Notes under the pieces: generated by a model | What the model was told of the DNA's origin: nothing | The model's input: only the letters and a program-made list of their open reading frames with translations | The model's database searches: none | Position numbers and translations under genes: made by a program | In this document: positions 32,992 to 40,228 of the stretch, one piece after another | Layout: every line of letters begins with the position of its first letter | Position numbering within the stretch: position 1 is the stretch's first letter | Origin: Streptomyces panaciradicis | GTDB lineage: Bacteria > Actinomycetota > Actinomycetes > Streptomycetales > Streptomycetaceae | Length of the DNA: 56,244 nt | NCBI RefSeq assembly: GCF_023516615.1 | Contig: NZ_JAMGBF010000059.1 | Span: forward strand, 1-56,244 | Direction of reading: 5' to 3'

Positions 32992-33771
32992 CTACCACCC
33001 GGTGCCGTCGTGGAAGGCTCCGCCGGTGAGGACCGGCACCACGGCGCACGCGTCGAGTTCGGTCGCGACGGCCACGTCGTCGGCGAAACCGCTCCGGGCC
33101 AGCTCAAGGCCCGAGGCGCACGAGGCCACGGCGGCGGCGACGTCGGACGCCTGGGTGAAGCAGGCCCGGGCGGCGGCCGCCTCGGGGGAGAGGGGGCCGG
33201 CGCCTCGCGCCGCCAGTGCGTCGATGACGGCCCCGGCGCCCAGCAGGTCCTCCAGCGCTGGGCGCAGGCTTCCGTCCGGCCACCGCTCACCCGCGGCGAT
33301 CACCACGAGGGGACGCTCCGCGGTGCCGTGCCCCTGTCGCGCCAGCAGACGGCCCACCGCCGCGGCGTTGCGCAGACAGCCCGCCACGACCGTCGAACCG
33401 GCCGCCGCCGCGGAGATGGCCGACCCGTTGGGCGAGGGCAGCACGAGACGGGGCGTGAACGGCGCCCGCCGGAGGGCCGCGGGAGACAGCGACCACGGCG
33501 AGGCAGGGGTGGCGGCGCGCCGGCCCACGGCCAGTGCCGCCCCCTTGTCCCGGGCGAACGCGGCTGCCGTCTCGTCACGCCACGCACAGGGAAAGACCTG
33601 GGTGCCCGCCTCGACGGCGACGGTCACCGATGTCGTGAACGACAGCACGTCGACGACCACCAGGCAGCCGGTGTCGGACGCGAGGTGCCGGGCGCCGACG
33701 GGGCCCCACTCGAACCGGACCCCGGACTGCCCTTGCAGGAACCAGTCGCTCATGGCGGCAGAGTCTGACAT
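32992..33771 (-). CDS. 2-phosphosulfolactate phosphatase-like protein (ComB family)
   Basis: 259 residues. The family pattern is clear: CLVVVDVLSFTTSVTVAVEAG, LVLPSPNGSAISAAAA, TVVAGCLRNAAAVGRLLA and VVIAAGERWPDGSLRPALEDLLGAGAVI. In methanogens ComB removes phosphate from 2-phosphosulfolactate during coenzyme M synthesis; actinobacteria have many homologues but no coenzyme M pathway, so the true substrate here is open. Start: ATG 33771 or, six residues shorter, ATG 33753; neither has a strong ribosome binding site. No other sulfolactate or ComA/ComC genes are nearby. Confidence 0.82.
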   Translation of the reverse strand: MSDSAAMSDWFLQGQSGVRFEWGPVGARHLASDTGCLVVVDVLSFTTSVTVAVEAGTQVFPCAWRDETAAAFARDKGAALAVGRRAATPASPWSLSPAALRRAPFTPRLVLPSPNGSAISAAAAGSTVVAGCLRNAAAVGRLLARQGHGTAERPLVVIAAGERWPDGSLRPALEDLLGAGAVIDALAARGAGPLSPEAAAARACFTQASDVAAAVASCASGLELARSGFADDVAVATELDACAVVPVLTGGAFHDGTGW

Positions 33772-33988
33772 CGGCTCGATCCATGAGGAGGGAGATCCCG
33801 GATTCTCCTCCCGCCGCGGATCAAGGCAGCGGAGCGGATAATCGCTTGTCTCCCGGCGGCGGTCGTGGATGCAATGACCGCATGGTCACCCAGGTGCGCC
33901 CACAGGGCCGAGACGCGCATCGGCCAGCCCTGGTCCGCGGCGGCCGGGGCGGACCGGGGACGACTCGCGAGGCGGGAGCTGCCGACGC

Positions 33989-35092
33989 ATGAACACCTCA
34001 CCCTCTCCGTCCGGTACCGAGCGGGCCGTCCGGATCGGTGTCCTCGTTCCGCTCACCCGGCCCGGCTGGGTAGAGTCCGGCCGGCACCTGCTCGCCGGAC
34101 TCGAACTGGCCGCCGAGGAGGTCAACGAGGCCGGAGGGATCGGCGGGAGACCTCTGGAGCTGGTCGTCCGTGACACCGCGGCCGACCCGGGCAAGGCCAC
34201 GGCGGCCGTGGAGGAACTGGCTCAGCTGGGCGTCGCCGCCCTGGCGGGGGAGTACCACAGCGTCGTCGCCCGCGCCGCCGCCGCCCGCGCCGACGCCCTC
34301 GGTCTGCCCTTCCTCTGCTCGTCGGCGGTGCTCGACGCGCTCACCGAGCGGCCGACGGACTGGGTCGCGCGCATTGCCCCGGCGCAGTCGTACGGCTGGC
34401 GCGGTTACGCGGACTTCCTCCTCGGCGCGGGCCACCGCCGCGTCGCCGTGGCGACCGAACCGAGCGTGTACTGGGCCTCGGGAGTCGGCATCCTCCGCGA
34501 CCGACTCGCCTCCCACGGCGCGACCTTGACCGAATGCGATGCGCGTACGCTCACCCCCGCCGCCCTGTGCGACGAAATCGCCGGCCATCGGGCGACCGCC
34601 CTCCTGCTGCTGGTCGGCTTCCCCGAACCGGCCGTGCCGATCGTCAGACGCGTCCGCGACGACCCGCGCCTGGCCGGGATCACGCTGGGCGCTCCCGCCG
34701 GGCAGCCGGAGCTGGCCGAGTGGGCGGCACTGCTCGGCGACGCCGGTGCCGGCGTCCCGTTCCTGCGCTACCTGCCCGAGCGGATGACCCCGCTGGGCGC
34801 CCGCGTCGACGCGGCGCTGCGCCAGCGGCTGGCCGGGGCGCCCTCCTTCGTGGCCTTCGAGGGCTACGACACCGTCGTCGTCCTCGCCGAGCTGCTGCGA
34901 GCGCACGGCACGGACCGGGCGCGTACGGCCGCGTCCTGGCCGCGCGTCGCCGTCGACGGCACCCGTGGACGGGTCCGGTTCACCCGCCGGCCCGGCATCG
35001 GCGTCTGGCAGTGGGCCTGGGCACCGGTTCAGGTCGTCGACCGCGATCCGGCGCAGCCCGACCGCTTCCGCGTCCTGCACACCGTCGGGTAG
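33989..35092 (+). CDS. Receptor-ligand-binding (type I periplasmic binding fold) protein without signal peptide
   Basis: 367 residues. The fold of branched-chain amino-acid and amide/urea-type binding proteins is visible: RIGVLVPLTRPGWVESGRHLLAGLELAAEEVNEAGGIGGRPLELVVRDTAADP, then AALAGEYHSVVARAAAARAD, YGWRGYADFLLGAGHRRVAVA and FVAFEGYDTVVVLAELL. Unlike transport proteins it starts only about 14 residues before the first strand, with no signal peptide or lipobox, and no permease or ATPase genes follow. It should be cytoplasmic and may act as a sensor or scaffold. GGGAG lies about 11 nt before ATG 33989. Divergent from the ComB-like gene; a PhoU gene follows. Confidence 0.78.
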   Translation: MNTSPSPSGTERAVRIGVLVPLTRPGWVESGRHLLAGLELAAEEVNEAGGIGGRPLELVVRDTAADPGKATAAVEELAQLGVAALAGEYHSVVARAAAARADALGLPFLCSSAVLDALTERPTDWVARIAPAQSYGWRGYADFLLGAGHRRVAVATEPSVYWASGVGILRDRLASHGATLTECDARTLTPAALCDEIAGHRATALLLLVGFPEPAVPIVRRVRDDPRLAGITLGAPAGQPELAEWAALLGDAGAGVPFLRYLPERMTPLGARVDAALRQRLAGAPSFVAFEGYDTVVVLAELLRAHGTDRARTAASWPRVAVDGTRGRVRFTRRPGIGVWQWAWAPVQVVDRDPAQPDRFRVLHTVG

Positions 35093-35266
35093 CCCACCTC
35101 GTGGGCCCTCTCAGGGGCGTCGACCGCACCCGGCACACCAACCCTCCTTCCCCCTCCGGGCGCTGTTCGCGCGAGCGACGGGTGGAGGCGGGCGCCGAGG
35201 GCGTCGAGGGGGTGTGCGAGTCTGGGCAGCGTTGCAGACGCGCCGTGAGAGTGGAGGATGAGGGCG

Positions 35267-35941
35267 ATGCGGGAGGCCTATCACAAGGAACTGGAGTCGA
35301 TCAGCGAGGCGCTGGTGGAGATGGCGAACCTCGTCGGCTCGGCCATGGGCCGCGCCACCGGCGCCCTCCTCGACACCGATCTCCGGCTCGCGGAGAGCGT
35401 GATCGACACCGAGGGCCAGGTGGAGGAGCTGCAGCGGAATCTGGAGGAACAGGCGATCGCGGTACTGGCACGCCAGCAGCCGGTCGCCACGGACCTGCGC
35501 GTGGTGGTCACCTCACTGCGGATGAGCGCGGACCTGGAGCGCTGCGGCGTCCTCGCACAGCACGTGGCCAAGCTGGCCCGGCGCCGCCACCCGCAGCACG
35601 CCGTGCCCCGGGATCTGCGCCGGACGATCCTGGAGATGGGCCAGCTCGCCCAGCGCCTCATGGCACAGGCGGCCGAGGTCCTCATCACCCAGGACCTCGA
35701 CGCCGCCCTGCAGTTGGAGCGGGACGACGACCGCATGGACGAGCTGCACCGCATGATCTTCCAGCACCTGATGGACGAACGCTGGCACCACGGCGTGGAG
35801 ACGGCCGTCGACGTCACCCTGGTGGGCCGCTACTACGAGCGCTTCGCCGACCACGCCGTCTCCATCGCCCGCCGGGTGGTGTACCTGGTCACCGGCGAAC
35901 ACGCCGACGACTACCTCCCGGAGACTCCCGTCATCCACTGA
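35267..35941 (+). CDS. phoU: PhoU phosphate-signalling protein
   Basis: 224 residues of two three-helix bundles with the paired PhoU metal-binding motifs: one around DLRVVVTSLRMSADLERCGVLAQHVAKLA and one around ETAVDVTLVGRYYERFADHAVSIARRVVYLV. N-terminal REAYHKELESISEALVEMANLVGSAMGRAT is typical. PhoU links the Pst phosphate transporter to the PhoR/PhoP two-component system and keeps it off when phosphate is plentiful. Neither pst nor phoR is adjacent. ATG 35267 was chosen because GGAGG (35253-35257) is 9 nt away; at ATG 35258 the site would touch the codon. Confidence 0.9.
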   Translation: MREAYHKELESISEALVEMANLVGSAMGRATGALLDTDLRLAESVIDTEGQVEELQRNLEEQAIAVLARQQPVATDLRVVVTSLRMSADLERCGVLAQHVAKLARRRHPQHAVPRDLRRTILEMGQLAQRLMAQAAEVLITQDLDAALQLERDDDRMDELHRMIFQHLMDERWHHGVETAVDVTLVGRYYERFADHAVSIARRVVYLVTGEHADDYLPETPVIH

Positions 35942-35950
35942 GCCCGGCGG

Positions 35951-35969
35951 GCCCGCGCGACCGGCGGGC
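35951..35969. terminator. Small hairpin between convergent phoU and L,D-transpeptidase genes
   Basis: GCCCGC (35951-35956) and GCGGGC (35964-35969) form a 6-bp stem with a 7-nt loop in the 39-bp gap between the convergent stops. Confidence 0.4.
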
Positions 35970-35980
35970 TCCGCCGCCCG

Positions 35981-36967
35981 TCACAGGGTCGCGGTCGTCT
36001 GCTCCCCGGCCGCGCTGCCCGTCAGCCACTGGTCCCACGACAGGTTGAAGTCGGCGTAGCCGTTGTCGGCCGGCGCCTTGGCGCGGGGGGAGCCGGTGAT
36101 GGTGACCGGGTCGCCCTGCTTGACCTGGCCGTAGAACCACTTGGCGTCCGACATGGACAGGTGGACGCAGCCGTGCGAGCCGCGGGCGCTGCCGCTGCCC
36201 GGGTACGGGTCGCCCGTCGAGTAGTGCACATACGTGCCGGACTGGGTGAGGTGGACGTCCCAGGGCAGCGTGAGGTCGTAGTAGTTGGCACTGCCCTTGT
36301 CGCAGCTGATGCCGACACTGCAGGAGGTCATGTGGACCTTCTCCTGCTTGTCGATGACGGCCATCGTGCCGTTCCACGTCGGGTACTCGGCGCTGCCCGC
36401 GTTGATCGACAGGGTGCGCACCAGCTTGCCGTTGCGGGTCACCTTCATGGTGTGGCCGGTGACCGAGACGTCCGCGCGCACGTCGTCGCCGATCTTGAAG
36501 GTGTGCGTGTAGCCGTGCACGCCGTAGCGTCCGTTGCCGTTGCCGACGCCCTTGAGATCGGCGTCGATCTTGACGGTCGTACCGGAGGGCCAGTAGTTCT
36601 TCGGCCGCCAGTCGGCGCGCCTGTCGCCCATCCAGTGCCAGGCGCCCTCGACCGGCTGGGAAGCGCTCACCTTCATGTGCTTCTCGACCGTGGCCCGCGC
36701 CTTCGCCGCCACCGGGTTGCTGAAGATCACCGAGATCGGCATGGCCACGCCGACCGTGTTGCCCGTCTGCGGGGTGATGGTGTCCAGCAGCATCGGCGGG
36801 CCCGCGGGCTTCGTCGGCTTGGGCGAGCTGCTCGCGCTGGCCTTGCCCGAGGCCTTCCCGTCGTTGGCGCTCGCCTTGTCGCCGCTGCCCCCGCCGCAGG
36901 CACTCGCGCCCATCAGCGTCGCGACCGTGACGAGTGCGATCCCTATGCTGCCCTTGCGCCGTCCCAC
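35981..36967 (-). CDS. L,D-transpeptidase lipoprotein (YkuD domain)
   Basis: 328 residues. A signal sequence ends in GASACGGG, a lipobox-like site with the lipid-carrying Cys near residue 24, followed by a Ser/Lys/Pro linker. Residues about 60-185 form the two Ig-like domains of the actinobacterial LdtMt2 type (ITPQTGNTVGVAMPISVIFSNPV), and the YkuD domain follows with HYSTGDPYP and the catalytic SHGCVHLS (Cys nucleophile, His). It makes 3-3 crosslinks in peptidoglycan on the outer face of the membrane. The start is GTG 36967, with GGAG 7 nt before. The length fits the family. Confidence 0.92.
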   Translation of the reverse strand: MGRRKGSIGIALVTVATLMGASACGGGSGDKASANDGKASGKASASSSPKPTKPAGPPMLLDTITPQTGNTVGVAMPISVIFSNPVAAKARATVEKHMKVSASQPVEGAWHWMGDRRADWRPKNYWPSGTTVKIDADLKGVGNGNGRYGVHGYTHTFKIGDDVRADVSVTGHTMKVTRNGKLVRTLSINAGSAEYPTWNGTMAVIDKQEKVHMTSCSVGISCDKGSANYYDLTLPWDVHLTQSGTYVHYSTGDPYPGSGSARGSHGCVHLSMSDAKWFYGQVKQGDPVTITGSPRAKAPADNGYADFNLSWDQWLTGSAAGEQTTATL

Positions 36968-37065
36968 GCCGTGCTCCGCTCTCTCTTGCTCCCCGGCCCT
37001 GACGGGCCCGCCTTTCTGTCAGACAGTGATGCACGGGGGCGCAGTTGCGTGCGGCACACAGATCT

Positions 37066-38253
37066 TTAGTGATCCACGTCACTTGAGCTGCCGGATCGGG
37101 CCGGCGTAGCGGGCCGTGGTACGCGCTGCGGGACGAGGCCCGCCGCGGCGGCCGTCAGGGGGACCTGGGCGATGTCGAGGCGGGTCGGCTCGGTGAGGTA
37201 CCGGGCCAGTGCCGGGGAGCTCTCGCGGTAGGCCGGATCGTCGTCGTAGCGTCGGCGGGCGGTCGCCGAGACGTACTGCCTGTCCTCTCGATGGCCGATG
37301 GGCCGGTGCAGCGGCCTGAAGAGGCGATACAGGCCCGTCCGGGACTCGTGCACCGGGCCCATGGGGTCCGCCTGCACGCGGAAGTCGATGCTCCGGTCCG
37401 GCTTCATCACGGCCGGTCCGCGCGCGCTGAACGCCTCCGCGTCGAACTCCAGGCCGGCAAGGCGCGCCTGGTCCACCATCCACAGCAGGGCGATGTCGGA
37501 CAGCCCGGTCTCCCGCTCGCCGCCGCCTATGTCGCAGTGCACGCCGGTGAACCAGACCTGCTCCAGCGTCTGGCCGCCCGCCGCGGCCTCGGGCCGCTGA
37601 TTCCACAGCGTCGGCCGGAACGCCTCGCGCCGCTCGTCGATCGCCAGCGCGTGCCGGGCCACCCGGACCCGAGGGCCGAGGTCGGTGTCGTGGAACGCCC
37701 AGCGGCGGTTGACCACGCGCACGACCGGAGCCAGCCAAGGGGGACCCGGTACGGGGATGCCGAGGGCGCCGACCGTGTCCCATTCTCCGATGAAGTGGAT
37801 GTCCGTCTCGTGCGCGTAGGCCCGCCGGAAGAGGGTGGAGGCCGCGCCGTTCGGCTTCTCGATCCGGCTGCGGTACAGCGCCCACGCCTCCTTGGTGCGG
37901 TGGGCGTTGCGGCGGCGCAGGATTCCGCTGTTGTTGATCAGCCCGGCCAGGCTGCGGGCGGTGAACGCGCCCCGGCTGAAGCCGAACAGGTAGACGTCGT
38001 CGCCGGGTTCGAAGTTCTCGACGAGGAAGCGGTAGGCGCTCAGGACGTTGTGGGACAGGCCCACGCCGAACGCCCCGCCGCGCAGGTGTTCTCGCCGGCG
38101 GGTGCCGACGCCGCTGTGGTAGTACACGCGCTGAGGTGTCCCGTCGGCGGAGCGGGGGAGAACGGCCAGGGCGACCTTGGTGACATTGGTCTTGCTGGGC
38201 TGGTCGGCGAGATTCCATGTCCCGTCGCAGCAGACGACCAGACGTCTGGCCAT
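37066..38253 (-). CDS. DUF2235 hydrolase (Tle1-like alpha/beta hydrolase)
   Basis: 395 residues. RRLVVCCDGTWN at the N-terminus, YHSGVGT and the nucleophile elbow GFSRGAFTAR (GxSxG, Ser near residue 95) define the DUF2235 family, which includes the type VI secretion phospholipase effector Tle1. VWFTGVHCDIGGG is the other conserved block, with catalytic Asp/His candidates. There is no signal peptide and no secretion genes, so a cytoplasmic or intracellular lipase role is as likely as export. AAAGGAGG precedes ATG 38253. Stop is TAA at 37066-37068. Confidence 0.85.
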   Translation of the reverse strand: MARRLVVCCDGTWNLADQPSKTNVTKVALAVLPRSADGTPQRVYYHSGVGTRRREHLRGGAFGVGLSHNVLSAYRFLVENFEPGDDVYLFGFSRGAFTARSLAGLINNSGILRRRNAHRTKEAWALYRSRIEKPNGAASTLFRRAYAHETDIHFIGEWDTVGALGIPVPGPPWLAPVVRVVNRRWAFHDTDLGPRVRVARHALAIDERREAFRPTLWNQRPEAAAGGQTLEQVWFTGVHCDIGGGERETGLSDIALLWMVDQARLAGLEFDAEAFSARGPAVMKPDRSIDFRVQADPMGPVHESRTGLYRLFRPLHRPIGHREDRQYVSATARRRYDDDPAYRESSPALARYLTEPTRLDIAQVPLTAAAAGLVPQRVPRPATPARSGSSSDVDH

Positions 38254-38369
38254 GTCGGGCCTCCTTTCGGGCGCCTCACACGGCACAGGGGTGCCGCTTT
38301 CATGGTCGCACCGCCGACGGGCCTTGCGAACCGTCCGTACGGGACTTCGCCGTCGCCCGAGGCGAGCCG

Positions 38370-38430
38370 AGCGACCGCGCATCGAAGACGCCGGGGACGG
38401 ACGCCGCTGCTCTCCCGATGCGCGGTCGCT
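38370..38430. terminator. 15-bp perfect inverted repeat after the xylan operon
   Basis: AGCGACCGCGCATCG (38370-38384) and CGATGCGCGGTCGCT (38416-38430) are perfectly complementary over 15 bp, separated by 31 bp. It starts 24 bp after the stop of the esterase gene (on the minus strand) and may end that transcript. The large loop is unusual for a terminator. Confidence 0.5.
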
Positions 38431-38453
38431 ACGGACCACGGGTGCCGTCAGGG

Positions 38454-39149
38454 TCAGGGTGCTACGGCGCGGCCGGTCTGGGGCGAGATCCGCCCCGCGC
38501 ACAGGCCGCGGGCGGCGAGCCCCTGCGCGATGCGCGGGATCGCGGCGACCGTGTTGGCGGGCCAGTCGTGCATGAGGATCACCTGGCCGTTGGTCAGGCG
38601 TCCGGCGGCCGCCACGATCGCGTCCGTGCCGGCGCCGTTCCAGTCCTGCGAGTCCACGTCCCAGATGATCTGCGTCAGGCCGTACTTGGCCGCCACCGTC
38701 CGGACCGTGGAGTTGGTCTCGCCGTACGGGGGCCGGAACAGCTGGGGCGTGCCCCCGCCCGCCGCGGAGACGGCCTGCTGGGTGCGGGAGATCTCCGAGT
38801 CGATCTGGGCCTGGCCGAGCGTGGTCAGATGCGGGTGCGTGTAGGTGTGGTTGCCCACCCACATGCCTGCCGCGACCTGGGCCCTGACCTGGGCAGGGTT
38901 GGCGGCCGCGTACTGCCCCTCGTTGAACATCGTGGCCCGCAGCCCGCTCTGCCTGAGCGCGTTCAGCAGGTTGGGTGTGTTCCCGGACGGGCCGTCGTCG
39001 AAGGTGAGGCCGACATAGCCGTTGCACGTGGCGGCCCGGGCGGGACCGGCGTGCGCGGTCTGGACGGCGAGGGTGGCCGCGGCGGCCAGCGTGACGGCCG
39101 TGAGGGCCGTCGTCACGGGGCGGTGCGAGCGCCGGGTCGCGCTGCTCAT
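38454..39149 (-). CDS. Polysaccharide deacetylase (CE4), probable acetylxylan esterase
   Basis: 231 residues. A Sec-type signal peptide (TALTAVTLAAAATLAVQTAHA, cleavage near residue 34-40) precedes a NodB domain with LTFDDGP (metal-binding Asp pair), HTYTHPHL (metal His pair), RPPYGE and ILMHDW. In streptomycete xylan operons the CE4 enzyme AxeA removes acetyl groups from xylan. This chain ends right after GRISPQTGRAVAP, where AxeA of other strains goes on into a linker and a cellulose/xylan-binding module, so the module is absent. Its ATG (39149) overlaps the xylanase stop by 4 nt (ATGA), which couples their translation. Confidence 0.87.
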   Translation of the reverse strand: MSSATRRSHRPVTTALTAVTLAAAATLAVQTAHAGPARAATCNGYVGLTFDDGPSGNTPNLLNALRQSGLRATMFNEGQYAAANPAQVRAQVAAGMWVGNHTYTHPHLTTLGQAQIDSEISRTQQAVSAAGGGTPQLFRPPYGETNSTVRTVAAKYGLTQIIWDVDSQDWNGAGTDAIVAAAGRLTNGQVILMHDWPANTVAAIPRIAQGLAARGLCAGRISPQTGRAVAP

Positions 39150-39808
39150 CCCGACACCGTGATGTTGGAGCTGCCGCTGCTCTGGTATCCCTCCGTCGCC
39201 AGGATCATGTAGTACTTGAAGCTGCCGAGCGGCATCCCGGCCCGGCCCCAGGCGTCGAAGTGGTTGCCGGTGGTGATGGTGCCGCCCGTGCGCCTGGACT
39301 GGCGCACGCTCCAGTACTGGTTGAAGGTCTTGTTGCCCTCGACGGACGGGGCGTTGTAGCGGGTGGTCTGGTAGATGTCGTAGGTGCCGCCGTCGCTGCT
39401 GACGGTCCCTTTGTACGTTCCCGTGGGCCGGTAGGTGCCCCAGTTCTCGACGATGTAGTACTCGACCAGCGGGTTGGACGTCCAGCCGTACAGCGACAGG
39501 TAGCCGTTGCCGGAGGGGCTGAAGCTGCCCGAGTAGCTGACGTTCCTGCGGGCGCCCGTGCTCCAGCCCTTGCCGGCGACGAAGTTGCCGGTGTTGCGCC
39601 AGCTGGTGCTGTAGTTGCCGCCGGAGTTCAGGGTCATGGAGACCGTGCCCTGGGCGTCCGTCCAGAACGAGTAGTAGAAGCCGTTGTTCGTGCCGGTCTG
39701 GTTGGTCGTCACGACGGTGGCCGCGCGGGCGGTACCGGGCAGTGCCAGCGCGGCCGCGCCGCCCAGCAGCAGGGCGCCGACGCCCCTGCGGGTGATCTCG
39801 TGCGTCAT
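39146..39808 (-). CDS. Secreted GH11 endo-1,4-beta-xylanase
   Basis: 220 residues. A Tat-type signal peptide (TRRGVGALLLGG, then ALALPGTARA, cleavage near residue 30) is followed by the GH11 jelly roll: GFYYSFWTDAQG, PLVEYYIVENWG with the nucleophile Glu, and YYMILATEGYQSSG with the acid/base Glu. It cuts internal xylan bonds outside the cell. The enzyme consists of the catalytic domain only, like XlnC-type enzymes, whereas the xylanase partnered with AxeA in S. lividans has a binding module. GAGGAGGA precedes ATG 39808. An operon with the CE4 esterase is clear from the 4-nt overlap. Confidence 0.92.
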   Translation of the reverse strand: MTHEITRRGVGALLLGGAAALALPGTARAATVVTTNQTGTNNGFYYSFWTDAQGTVSMTLNSGGNYSTSWRNTGNFVAGKGWSTGARRNVSYSGSFSPSGNGYLSLYGWTSNPLVEYYIVENWGTYRPTGTYKGTVSSDGGTYDIYQTTRYNAPSVEGNKTFNQYWSVRQSRRTGGTITTGNHFDAWGRAGMPLGSFKYYMILATEGYQSSGSSNITVSG

Positions 39809-40228
39809 GTGGGGGTCCTCCTCGTCCAGAGAGGCGGGGTTGCGGTTCGGTCCGCCAGTTTTGGCCTGCACCCGTCAAGCGTCAATAGTTTCGGTAGTTA
39901 TTTCGAAACATTCGCCATTGATTCGCCACGGTCAGATGAGTTTTAGCCAAGAATGGAATCGCGGTTCTAGATCAATTGGAGAGAACTGATCAATCGAATG
40001 TTTCGGAGTTCTTCCGGTTCGAAGAGGGCGACCCGAATGCATATGACGTCGGGAACAGGGGCGATCCCGCGCCGAAGAACACCGTCAACCAAGCCCGAAG
40101 AGCGCGCAGTTCGCGCCTGCGGCGAGGCAACCAACAGGCTCCCTCACCCCTGTTCACATATGGCACACAGATTCCGACGTGCCTCACCAACCGCCAGATG
40201 CCGTCAGGCACTTGTGAACGAGGATTCG
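39809..40228. promoter_or_regulatory. 420-bp A+T-rich divergent promoter region, xylanase and lysyl oxidase
   Basis: No gene is seen here. On the xylanase side two TTGACG-type hexamers (cgtcaa at 39873-39878 and 39880-39885) may be -35 boxes. Just upstream are TTTCG (39889-39893) and the palindrome TTTCGAAA (39901-39908), which resemble the CGAAA/TTTCG elements reported upstream of Streptomyces xylanase genes. Further on are ATTCGCCA twice (39910-39917, 39921-39928; 11-bp period) and GATCAAT twice (39970-39976, 39988-39994; 18-bp period). The repeats suggest bound regulators on both sides. Confidence 0.5.

Noticed and set aside
31580..35092. A natural-product cluster around the P450 and AsnB genes
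   Set aside because: There is no synthase, NRPS, terpene cyclase or RiPP precursor nearby; the P450 stands between unrelated genes and asnB is 17 kb away.
37066..38253. DUF2235 protein as part of a type VI secretion or toxin-immunity locus
   Set aside because: No secretion component, PAAR/VgrG-like or immunity-like gene is nearby, and the neighbours are unrelated envelope genes.
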